A DNA stretch of 40,499 nucleotides from CAYQMF01 sp964418595 (lineage in GTDB: Bacteria > Planctomycetota > UBA1135 > UBA2386). The stretch is taken from the NCBI GenBank assembly GCA_964418595.1, contig CAYQMF010000053.1, positions 1 to 40,499 on the forward strand, given 5' to 3'. Under the pieces are notes generated by a model. The model did no database searches, was not told the DNA's origin, and worked only from the letters and a program-made list of their open reading frames with translations. Positions 31,796 to 39,670 of the stretch are shown here, in pieces. A program made the translations under genes and the position numbers. The first letter of the stretch is position 1. Each line of letters starts with the position of its first letter.

Positions 31796-32311
31796 TCAGC
31801 GCCCGTTGCCGGCAGCCGGCGGGAAGGTGCCCTTGTCGGCCAGGCCGATCTCCGATCGGAAGAAGCAGAGCGCCCTGCCGCGAACCTCGTCGATGGGGAA
31901 CGAGCGCCGCCAGGTCGCGGCCTCGTCGGGGTAGTTCGCGGTGACCCCGAGGTGCGTGTATTTCTTGTCGGTGGTTCCGGTCAGCATGATCGGCTCCACC
32001 TTCGCGTCGGGCTCGATCGTGAGGGGTGCCAGCAGCTTGAAGCGCGCGTCGTCCTGGACGCCGGGCGCCGGCCAGAGGGCCTCGCGCATGGCGTTGTCGA
32101 ACACGGTCACCGCGTCCTGCTCCAGCAGGAACAGCTTCACCTTGACCGACCTCGATGCCGTGCCGCCCCCAGGTGTGGCCATGGGGTTGAGTTCCCTCGC
32201 CACCTGGATGTGCACCACCCCGACGCTGCCGCACCCCATCAGGATCGCCGAAGCCAGGATCGCCCACAGCACGTCTCGCATCCGCTCGCGCATCGCTCGC
32301 CTTGTCGTCAT
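31796..32311 (-). CDS. tssJ: T6SS outer-membrane lipoprotein TssJ
   Basis: 171 residues; the ATG at 32311 lies 5 nt after the FHA gene's stop. The signal peptide ends in a lipobox LMGC (Cys27). The mature part is a beta-sandwich: VHIQVARELNPMATPGGGTASRSVKVKLFLLEQDAVTVFDN, then LTIEPDAKVEPIMLTG and YLGVTANYPDEAATWRRSFPID-like segments, all typical for TssJ/VasD. It anchors the TssM periplasmic tip to the outer membrane, and so confirms a double-membrane organism. Shorter starts at Met7 or Met11 are possible. Confidence 0.92.
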   Translation of the reverse strand: MTTRRAMRERMRDVLWAILASAILMGCGSVGVVHIQVARELNPMATPGGGTASRSVKVKLFLLEQDAVTVFDNAMREALWPAPGVQDDARFKLLAPLTIEPDAKVEPIMLTGTTDKKYTHLGVTANYPDEAATWRRSFPIDEVRGRALCFFRSEIGLADKGTFPPAAGNGR

Positions 32312-32316
32312 CGGTT

Positions 32317-33495
32317 TCAACTCTCGTCGCCGCCCCGCGCGCGCACGCGCGCGAACGCTTCCCTCATCTTGGGGATGACGACCTCGTTTTGCACGCCTCC
32401 ACCCTCCAGCGCCTTCCAGGCAGCACAGTACGCCTGCCACAGCGGCGAAGTCTTCGCGACGCTCATCTTCATCGAACCCATGAGGCCCGCCGTCTGCTGG
32501 GCGCGAGCCTCGATCGCGTCGGGCGCGAGGTGCCGGAGCACCTCGTCGGCGACGCCCTTGGCGCCCTCCAGGAGACACCCCTGTTGCGCGACGAAGACCT
32601 TGAACAGCGTCTCGAGCTGCTCGGTCGTCGCCTTCGCCTGCCGCGCGTGGTCGGTCCAATCCAGGAGCGTGCGCGCGACGTCGGCAGGACTGGCTGCGGC
32701 CTCCACCGCCGCGCGCTTGGCGTTGAGATAGCGCGTGACGTCGCTGCCGAACTGCTCCTTGAGGTCGTTGCGAACCTGGATGCAGCGCACGATCCAGTCC
32801 GATGTCGCCTGCACGAACGCACCGAGCAGTTCGCCGAAGCGATCGACCTCCTCGACCACCGCGAACTGGTCGGGCCGGCCGAGGATGCGGCGCGACAGTG
32901 CGCCCAGCACCTTGAACCCGGCGGGATAGAACTCCTGGTCGACCGACGCGCCGTCCGCAGCGGCCGCTGATTCCGGCGGCGCGAACCGCTGCACGAGTTC
33001 CTCGAGGACCTGGGCCATCGCGGCATCCCCGAGTTGGTCGTGCCGCGCGTGCAGGGCCGCGCGCAGCTCCTTCGTGCGCTCTTGTACCGGCGAGCGCAGG
33101 TGGGTCGCGAACAGCGCCGCGAGTTCGTTGGCGACCTCGTCCACGGGCGGTGGCTCGGCGGCACGACTGCTCACCATGGTCGCGCCGATGTCGACGCTCC
33201 CGCCGAACTCGCCGGTGATCGTGTACGGCCCGATGGTCACGCGCGTGTCGTTGCGCAGCGTGAACGGCACCTCGGGCGCGATGCGCTCGCCGTTGACGAG
33301 CGTGCCGTTCGTGCTGCCGCGATCGACCACGACCCAGCCCTCCAGGGTCTTCTCGATCAGGGCGTGCCGGCCCGACACCTCCTTGTCCTCCAGCACGAGC
33401 AGGTTCTCCTTGCGCCGGCCGATGGTGATCTGCTCGTCGGGATACGCCCGCTTCGTCGGCGCGGCGTTCCCCTTCTGGATCTCGAGGGTGATCAC
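32317..33495 (-). CDS. tagH: T6SS-associated FHA-domain protein (TagH-like)
   Basis: 392 residues. The N-terminal FHA domain covers about 1-100: ITIGRRKEN, VSGRHALI, DRGSTNGTLVNGE and ITGEFGG. The middle (about 115-160) is helical. The C-terminal region (about 160-380) matches the conserved T6SS FHA tail: FYPAGFKVLGALSRRILGRPDQF, LLGAFVQATSDWIVRCIQVRNDLKEQFGSDVTRYL, LLDWTD, ETLFKVFVAQQGCLLEGAKGV, PLWQAYCAAWKAL. Fha1 of Pseudomonas is phosphorylated by PpkA and triggers assembly. No standard PpkA or PppA gene is present in this window, but a kinase-like protein lies immediately upstream with a four-base overlap (ATGA). Confidence 0.9.
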   Translation of the reverse strand: MITLEIQKGNAAPTKRAYPDEQITIGRRKENLLVLEDKEVSGRHALIEKTLEGWVVVDRGSTNGTLVNGERIAPEVPFTLRNDTRVTIGPYTITGEFGGSVDIGATMVSSRAAEPPPVDEVANELAALFATHLRSPVQERTKELRAALHARHDQLGDAAMAQVLEELVQRFAPPESAAAADGASVDQEFYPAGFKVLGALSRRILGRPDQFAVVEEVDRFGELLGAFVQATSDWIVRCIQVRNDLKEQFGSDVTRYLNAKRAAVEAAASPADVARTLLDWTDHARQAKATTEQLETLFKVFVAQQGCLLEGAKGVADEVLRHLAPDAIEARAQQTAGLMGSMKMSVAKTSPLWQAYCAAWKALEGGGVQNEVVIPKMREAFARVRARGGDES

Positions 33496-35705
33496 GATTT
33501 CCCCTCCCCTTTCTTGCCGCGCGTCGCCTCACCATGGGTCGGCTCGCCGCGCGCCGCGTCGAACGCCCCCGCCACCAGCTTCTCGCGCAGCTCCGCGAGC
33601 AGGTCGCCACAAACCTCGCCGATCTCGCGGTCGCGCTCCGCGCGCGCGAACAGCTCCACGTGCACGCGGGCAAGGAACGACCGTACCTCGGCGAGCAGCT
33701 CGCGGCCGAGCGTGCCCGGGCTCTGCGGGTGCGTGTCGGCGTGGGAGTCGACGAAGCTGAACTCGCGGATCGAGGTCGTCAGGCGGAAAGCGAACAGGAG
33801 GATCTCCTGCCAGAGCCGCTCCGGGAACCCGTCCAGCGCGTCCGCACGGTCGGCGCGACTCCACAGGATCGAGGCGGGACGGAACACGGCCTCGTGGTCG
33901 TGCAGCCCGCGCAACAGATGGTCGCGGCAGAACCGGGCCGGATCGCTCTTGCCCGGGAGATCGAGCACCAACCGATCGATGCAGCGGCTCACCGCCGCTT
34001 CGACCTCGACCATGCTCTGTTCGTCGTGCACCAGGAGCGTGCGGAACAGCAGCATGCCCAGGCCGTACAGATCGCACGCCGGCCCCAGGTTCTTCACCAG
34101 CGTCACGCGCGCGTCGAAGGTCTGCGCCGCGGCTAGACCGCTCAGCGCGTGCCCGGCCGGCAACTCGATGTGCACCGTCAGGCCGTCCCGGCGGACGTCG
34201 ACCAGCCACCCCCACAACCACGCGTCGCGCCGGCCGCCGATGGGAGACGACGGCGTGACCCGCACGATGTCGTCGGCCCGGAACGCCGCCGCCGAGAAGC
34301 CGGCCGGCGGGCGGAGCCGGAGCACGACTTCACGGCCGGCCTCGACTTCGTCGTTGCGCACGACCTCCACCCCCATCGCCGCCGCGACCTCGTCGTCGCC
34401 GGCAGCGGCCAACGGGGACGTGTACATCCCGGCGCCGTCGGGCACGAGGCGCATCGGCACGTCGCGCGCCGACGGGTCGGCAGGCAGGTAGCGCCGCCCG
34501 CAACCCAGGTCGACGAGCTGGACCTGACCGAGCCAGCGCGCCGGCGTGCCGTCGCTGGCGAAGGTGACCTTCACGACGAGGTTGCCGGGCTGGATGCCGA
34601 GATGCGGGCGACCAGCCGCCGTGTGCACCGCGGTCATCCCGGAGCAGGCTTGCAGGAACGCGGTGAGCTTGAGGCGCAGGACCTCGAGCGCGAAGCACCC
34701 GCGCGCGTCGTAGCGGAACAGCCACTGCGTCGGCCGCGCGTACAGCGTGTCCAGCGTGGGGAAGAGCTGCGCGCGTCCGCGCTGGCCGGGGCCCGACGCG
34801 CGCGCACGAACCTGCTCCCAGCTCGCGCCGCCGATCAGGTCGCAGTACTCGTCGTACACGAGTTCGGCCACGGGCATGGGCAGGAACGCGAAGTCGTAGA
34901 ACGACACCGGCAACAGGTGCTGCTCCGCCGGGATCGATGTCCCGCGCGCGACCGACGGGTAGCACTCGCCGCGATGCGGACAGGCCATGCACGGGAACGC
35001 CGCCGCCGGCTGCCGCTCGCCGCGAACGAACACCGAGAAATCAGCCACCAGGTCGGTGGCGCTCCGCACCTCGACCTCGGGCTTGGGTTGTTCGTCCTCC
35101 GGCGCGCTGCGCTTGTAGTAGATCGTCTTGCCGCCCTCCGTCCCCGCGTGCAGGTAGCGTTGCAGCCCCGCACCGTACGCGCGCAGGCCCGCGTCGCGAA
35201 GCTGGGCGTCGTCGCGGCACACGCGCAGCGCCGCACCGCTCTGTGGGGAGGACGGGTGGAAGTACTGATCCGTCTTGCGGCAGTACCAGAGTGGCGGGCT
35301 GTCGAGCGCCGTGTCGGGTACGGGCAACGTGCGCAGCACGTGCGGCGAGTCGATGCTCCGCACATCGCGGCGCTCCCTCGCCCACACCTCGTCGAGGGCG
35401 CGGTTGGTCCAGGGCACCTGGCCGGTGCCGGCCCCCGTGGGGTAGGCATCGCGCTGGAGCTTCACCGCGAGCGACATGAGGGTTGCGTCGTCGCCGACGG
35501 CGAGCCGACCGAGCAACACGCGCGAGAACCGGCCGGAGTCGTCGAGCACCACGAACGGGTCGTCCGCCCGGGTCTTGTCCATCACGAACTCGAAGCGCAG
35601 ACCGCCGCGCGCCGCGCCGAAGAACGGCGGGTTGCCGAGCGCCGCAGCGTCTCCCGCGCGTGTCGTCATCGCCGAGATGATGGGGACGAGGCCGGACGCA
35701 TGCAA
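33492..35705 (-). CDS. Kinase-fold protein with degenerate catalytic loop and Cys motif, T6SS-linked
   Basis: 737 residues; an alternative start is ATG 35669 (725 residues). No standard family is recognised, but a protein-kinase layout is visible. A glycine-containing first strand (SGRFSRVLLGRL) leads to a VAVK-type lysine (LAVKLQRD, Lys82). A possible helix C is WARERRDVRSIDSPHVLRTLPV. HLGIQPGNLVV near 367-377 stands where HRDxKxxN should be: the catalytic Asp is Gly and the Lys is Gln, but the Asn is kept. VDLGCG serves for DFG, and CDLYGLGMLLFRTLL for helix F. A long insert includes a CxxC-x(4)-C cluster (CMACPHRGEC, near 237-246) that may bind zinc. It overlaps the FHA gene by four bases. 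It may be a pseudokinase or atypical kinase feeding the FHA proteins; that is inference. Confidence 0.7.
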   Translation of the reverse strand: MHASGLVPIISAMTTRAGDAAALGNPPFFGAARGGLRFEFVMDKTRADDPFVVLDDSGRFSRVLLGRLAVGDDATLMSLAVKLQRDAYPTGAGTGQVPWTNRALDEVWARERRDVRSIDSPHVLRTLPVPDTALDSPPLWYCRKTDQYFHPSSPQSGAALRVCRDDAQLRDAGLRAYGAGLQRYLHAGTEGGKTIYYKRSAPEDEQPKPEVEVRSATDLVADFSVFVRGERQPAAAFPCMACPHRGECYPSVARGTSIPAEQHLLPVSFYDFAFLPMPVAELVYDEYCDLIGGASWEQVRARASGPGQRGRAQLFPTLDTLYARPTQWLFRYDARGCFALEVLRLKLTAFLQACSGMTAVHTAAGRPHLGIQPGNLVVKVTFASDGTPARWLGQVQLVDLGCGRRYLPADPSARDVPMRLVPDGAGMYTSPLAAAGDDEVAAAMGVEVVRNDEVEAGREVVLRLRPPAGFSAAAFRADDIVRVTPSSPIGGRRDAWLWGWLVDVRRDGLTVHIELPAGHALSGLAAAQTFDARVTLVKNLGPACDLYGLGMLLFRTLLVHDEQSMVEVEAAVSRCIDRLVLDLPGKSDPARFCRDHLLRGLHDHEAVFRPASILWSRADRADALDGFPERLWQEILLFAFRLTTSIREFSFVDSHADTHPQSPGTLGRELLAEVRSFLARVHVELFARAERDREIGEVCGDLLAELREKLVAGAFDAARGEPTHGEATRGKKGEGKS

Positions 35706-35726
35706 CGGTGACGATGGGCAAGCATG

Positions 35727-38144
35727 TCAGCGCCGACGGACCAGGATGAACTCGAGCATCGCCAGCGCGACGATCGCCGCTCCGGCCGCGATCGCCAACG
35801 CGAGCGCGGTCCCTCGCCACCGCGCGACCACGCGGACCTGCTCCGGCGCGATCGCCGCGAGCGGGAGCACGGCCTGACCGCTGAAGGTCGCCAGCGCGCG
35901 CAGCTCGCCCGGCGTCGGCCCGCGCGGCGCCGCAACCTTCTCGGTCAGGAGGTCGTGCGCCGGCGTGGCCCGCGGTGGCGCAACCGCGGCGACCCAGCGC
36001 GCGAACCAGCTCGGAAACTGCGGAGCGTCGAGCCACGCCGAACCCCATGCGCGATCCAGGCCCGAGGTGAAGACTCCGACACGGCCGAGCCCGCGGTTGC
36101 TGAAGGCGAGGAGCGGGTGGCCGGAGGTACCCGCGACGAGCAGGGTCTGGCTCTCCGGCCGCGCCGCGACCGCGAGCACGCCCCCGACCGCAGGCAGGCC
36201 ATTCTCCGGCAGCGGCTCGAGCAGCGGACTCGGCCCGAGCACGCGCACGGCGAGCGCGGCCGACGCTGCGGGCGGACTCTCCGCCGGCGGATCGGCCGGG
36301 CGCGGTGGTTCCTGGATCGGTGGCGGCGAACCCGGACCCGGCGCGGGTGCGCCCTCGGTGGGCGGCTCCGTGCCATTCGCGTCGGGGCGACCGGAGGCGA
36401 CGAACACGCGGCGCACCTCCTCCGAGACGAGCGCCGGCACCTCCGTGGTGCGGGTCGAGAACACGTACTGCCCGCCTCCCAGGCGCGCGAAGAGCCGGCA
36501 GTCGACCGCGAAGTGCATGGTCTCCGCGGTCTCCGCGCCAAACCGGATCAGGCTGACCGTGATGCCGGCCTTGCGCAGCTCCTGAGCCTGCACCGTGCTC
36601 TCCGGCCGCAGGTCCACGATCACGCCGTCGGTGATCACCACCACGTGCTTCACCGGTGCGCGGACCGGCGCGAGGATCGCACCCGCGTGCGCCAGGGCAG
36701 ACTCCAGGTAGGTCCCTTCGTTGTGCCGCGCCTGCAGTTGGGCCAGTGCGCGGTAGGCGCCGCCGAGGTCGTCGGCACCGGTGAGCGGCAGCACGACCTC
36801 GTGCGCGCTCTTGTTGCCGAACGAGACGATCGCGAGCAGGTCGCCCGGCCACAGGCGCCGGATCGTGGCTTCCGCGCTGCTGCGCACATAGTCCATGCGC
36901 GTCCGGCGCAGGCCGCCGTCGCCGGCGACGAGTTCGGCCATGCTCGCAGAGCGGTCGACCACGAGCACCACCGCCACGCTCCGCCGCTCGATCTCCTTCG
37001 GCGCGGGTGGCGTGGGCGGCGGCGTCACATCGGTCTCGCCCGTCGCCTGCTCCGGCGGCCGGGTCGGCGGCGGTCCGGTGGGAGGCGACGGCGGGGTGTC
37101 CGTCGGCCGACCCGCGCCCACGCCGTCGGGAGACGCCGGCGTCGGCCGCGCCGCGAGCGTGACGGGCGAGAGCGAAGCGAGATCGTCGGCGTCGATGGGC
37201 ACACCGCCGCCATCGGGTGCACCGACGAAGAACAGGCCGCCGCCGTCCAACACGAAGGCTCGCACCCGGGCCGCGTCCGTGGCGGGCACCGGCGCAGCCG
37301 CGACCAACACGTCGACGTCGGCGAGCGACGCGGGCACCTCGGTCGCCACCTCGACCCGGTAGCCCTGCACGGTGAGGGCACGCGCCAACGATGGAGCGAG
37401 CGCGCCGACGGCGACGACGCGCCCGCCGGGCGCCACGGTGAGTCCGCCGGTCGCGGTCACCGCGACGTCCCCCACCCGCACGTCGACGGCCAGGCGATGC
37501 TCGCCCGCCGCAGGCGCCGGCACGTCGAGGCGCGGGTTGGCGCCCGCTCCGGGGGGCATCCCGGCAGCCATTGGCCGCACCGCGACCTCGGATCCTTCGC
37601 TCGCCGACAGGCGCACCGTCCCCTCGCCGCGCAGCCCGTCGGGCAGATCGAGTTCCACCGCCAGCGGGCGCCCTTGGACGGGGGCGTTCACGGCGCGCGC
37701 GCTTAGCTCCTGCAACTCGAACGGCAACGGCGCGCGCGCGGTGAACACCGGCGCGGGCCGCGCCGACGGCGCGCCGCCGTCGTGGAGCGGCTCCGTCCAC
37801 AACAGCGCGGGCGCGCTCTGGTCATCGCTTGCCACGAGCGCCAGCGCTGCACCGACCTCCGCGGCCCGCGGCGCGGTCTCGACGACGCGCCAGGGGGATC
37901 CGCCGAGCTGCGCCGTCAGGGCCGCGCGCGTCGCCGTGTCGACTCCACCGGGCACCACCAGCGTCAGAGTCCGCTGCTCGCGCACGCCCTCCTGGCGCGG
38001 CCAGTCCAGCGCCACGGCACCGATCGCCGCGAGCACGAGCAACGTCGCGAGGCGCAGCGTCCAAGGTCCGTTGCGTCGGGCGCACAGGCCGGGCAGGGCC
38101 ACGATCAGGGCCGCGCCGAGGGTCAGGACCGTGGTTGCGATCAC
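35727..38144 (-). CDS. Membrane-anchored von Willebrand factor A protein, BatA/glutamine-amidotransferase-like
   Basis: 805 residues from GTG 38144, which lies 2 nt after the NPCBM stop; the frame is open upstream but only antisense to that gene. Two hydrophobic helices near the N-terminus (about 4-22 and 31-48), then a beta-rich periplasmic region that includes a class I glutamine-amidotransferase-like segment (VLVAAAPVPATDAARVRAFVLDGGGLFFVG). After a Pro-rich linker comes the vWA domain with the metal-site motif DRSAS (near 392), GT in NEGTYLESAL and ITDG. A final helix ends in RRR. This matches large predicted membrane vWA proteins common in Planctomycetes. Ligand and function are unknown. 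It lies 21 nt before the kinase-like gene in the same direction. Confidence 0.8.
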   Translation of the reverse strand: MIATTVLTLGAALIVALPGLCARRNGPWTLRLATLLVLAAIGAVALDWPRQEGVREQRTLTLVVPGGVDTATRAALTAQLGGSPWRVVETAPRAAEVGAALALVASDDQSAPALLWTEPLHDGGAPSARPAPVFTARAPLPFELQELSARAVNAPVQGRPLAVELDLPDGLRGEGTVRLSASEGSEVAVRPMAAGMPPGAGANPRLDVPAPAAGEHRLAVDVRVGDVAVTATGGLTVAPGGRVVAVGALAPSLARALTVQGYRVEVATEVPASLADVDVLVAAAPVPATDAARVRAFVLDGGGLFFVGAPDGGGVPIDADDLASLSPVTLAARPTPASPDGVGAGRPTDTPPSPPTGPPPTRPPEQATGETDVTPPPTPPAPKEIERRSVAVVLVVDRSASMAELVAGDGGLRRTRMDYVRSSAEATIRRLWPGDLLAIVSFGNKSAHEVVLPLTGADDLGGAYRALAQLQARHNEGTYLESALAHAGAILAPVRAPVKHVVVITDGVIVDLRPESTVQAQELRKAGITVSLIRFGAETAETMHFAVDCRLFARLGGGQYVFSTRTTEVPALVSEEVRRVFVASGRPDANGTEPPTEGAPAPGPGSPPPIQEPPRPADPPAESPPAASAALAVRVLGPSPLLEPLPENGLPAVGGVLAVAARPESQTLLVAGTSGHPLLAFSNRGLGRVGVFTSGLDRAWGSAWLDAPQFPSWFARWVAAVAPPRATPAHDLLTEKVAAPRGPTPGELRALATFSGQAVLPLAAIAPEQVRVVARWRGTALALAIAAGAAIVALAMLEFILVRRR

Positions 38145-38146
38145 GC

Positions 38147-39364
38147 CTACGATCCGACCTCCGGCAGGAACACCGCGTGCAGCCAGTCGACGTGATCGCC
38201 GAGGTCGAGCCCCGCGCCATGCTCGACGCGCAGCGTCAGCACGGCGCCCGCGCGCACCGGGATCGCGCCCAGGTTGATCGCCGGCCCGCCGCTCATGATC
38301 CCCTTGCGCGCCAGCACCTCCTGGCCGTCGAGGAGGACGGCGATGTCGACGACGCCTCGCGCCGGCAGGGCGAGCACCTCGTCGTCGATGGCGACGAGGC
38401 ACTGGAAGCGAGCCGCGCCCGCCGGCACGCGGAACGTCAGGTTCGAACGGCTGTGCACGCCGAGACCGCGAGCGTAGGTGAGTCCGTTCGCGACGAGGAA
38501 GCCGCCGCTGACGTTGCGGTTGGGCCGCCAGGGGAAGAGCGGTGCGCCGTCCCCGAAGAACGATGCCTCGTCGACCAGTTCCGGCGTGAGGTCGGACACG
38601 AACACGCGCTTGCTGCCGCGCCGCAGGAGGGTCGCGACCTCCGACCACGGCAGCGTCGCGCGCCGCGCCCGTTCGCCTTCCACCACGAGGCCGGTGGCCG
38701 TCAGCTCGACGACGCGCACCGCCACCACGTCACCGGACCGGGTGACGAGCACGCTGTCGCCGAGCGTGTCCGGCGGCTGGCCGTCGCGCACGGCGAGGCC
38801 GGCGAGCCGCGCGTAGGGGAACAGCCGGGGCGTGTCGTTGCCCAGGACCGCGAACATGACGCCTTCGCTGGTGAAGCGGTGGATGGCGCCCGCGATCGCG
38901 TCGAAGCCCCGCTTCGCGGGCACGAAGAGAACCTCCGCCTGCTCGCCTCGCTCCGCGTCGGAGAACTCGCGCTGGCCGGCGAGGGCGTGCAGGATGACGG
39001 AGCGCACGCGATCGACCGGCACCGCGACCGCCCCGAGCGAGCGCGACTCGAGGACCAGGGTCTCACCTCCGGCGTCCCCCGCGCGAAGGTCGCCGCGCAG
39101 TTCGTCGCCGCCGACCAGGCGCACGGTGACTGCCGCCCCGGGGCGAGGTGCCGTCCCGTGCAGCGCGAGGACCGATGACCACGGCACGGCGACGACGCGG
39201 CCCTCGACCGCGACGCGCAGTTCGCCGCCCGCGAGGCCGTCCACGGCGCCACGCACCTGCGCCCCGTCGAGCGTGGTCACCGTCACCGGCGCCGGGCTGT
39301 GGTCTCGCGGCGCCTGGAGAGGAAGGACTGCGACCGCCGCAAGGAGAGTCAGGTGCATGCTCAT
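38147..39364 (-). CDS. Secreted NPCBM/NEW2-domain protein
   Basis: 405 residues with a short signal peptide (LTLLAAVAVLPLQA). The middle carries repeated beta modules in which a short segment is read out as strand-turn-strand (VTTLDGAQVRGAVDGLAGGELRVAVEGRVVAVPWSSVLAL; VRLVGGDELRGDLRAGDAGGETLVLESRSLGAVAVPVDRVRSV). The C-terminal NPCBM domain, about 275-400, is indicated by GLTYARGLGVHSRSNLTFRVPAGAARFQCLVAIDDEV and VLLDGQEVLARKGIMSGGPAINLG. NPCBM is a predicted carbohydrate-binding module frequent in Planctomycetes. It heads the long minus-strand run that includes the T6SS membrane genes; whether it works with them is unknown. Confidence 0.83.
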   Translation of the reverse strand: MSMHLTLLAAVAVLPLQAPRDHSPAPVTVTTLDGAQVRGAVDGLAGGELRVAVEGRVVAVPWSSVLALHGTAPRPGAAVTVRLVGGDELRGDLRAGDAGGETLVLESRSLGAVAVPVDRVRSVILHALAGQREFSDAERGEQAEVLFVPAKRGFDAIAGAIHRFTSEGVMFAVLGNDTPRLFPYARLAGLAVRDGQPPDTLGDSVLVTRSGDVVAVRVVELTATGLVVEGERARRATLPWSEVATLLRRGSKRVFVSDLTPELVDEASFFGDGAPLFPWRPNRNVSGGFLVANGLTYARGLGVHSRSNLTFRVPAGAARFQCLVAIDDEVLALPARGVVDIAVLLDGQEVLARKGIMSGGPAINLGAIPVRAGAVLTLRVEHGAGLDLGDHVDWLHAVFLPEVGS

Positions 39365-39670
39365 GTCAGATTGTCACTCGCGGCGCCGGGACAAGCGAGC
39401 CCGCATGCCAGTTTGACGCGCCAACGTCCCCGGCGCTCGAAGCTGCGGCCGACCGCAGCGATGCGCGCGCCGGCCCCGCCTGCCTTCCGCGGGCCTCGAC
39501 CAGGTGGATCGCGGCGAGCGCCTTCCTTCCCGGCACTCCGTTTGCGAAGCGCGTGGCCCGGCAGACTGCGCGCCGCGCACGCTCGGTTCCCGTCTCTCTC
39601 CGCGCGCCGCACCCCTGTTCCGCCGCGCGCCGCCTCCCTCGTCTCCCCCAACTGCAAGCTCGAGATTCCG
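39365..39670. promoter_or_regulatory. 306-bp divergent region between the NPCBM gene and groEL
   Basis: No gene is supported here. It must carry the groEL promoter and that of the long minus operon. I looked for a CIRCE element (TTAGCACTC, 9-nt spacer, GAGTGCTAA) and found none. A CTCGC/GCGAG pair near 39377-39400 is too short to count. An 11-bp GC-only direct repeat (CCGCGCGCCGC, 39600-39610 and 39623-39633) is present but of low weight given the base composition. There is no groES upstream of groEL. A weak GAG precedes the groEL ATG. Confidence 0.4.

Noticed and set aside
39600..39633. 11-bp direct repeat upstream of groEL as an operator
   Set aside because: It is made only of G and C in a region of extreme GC content, so chance recurrence is likely.
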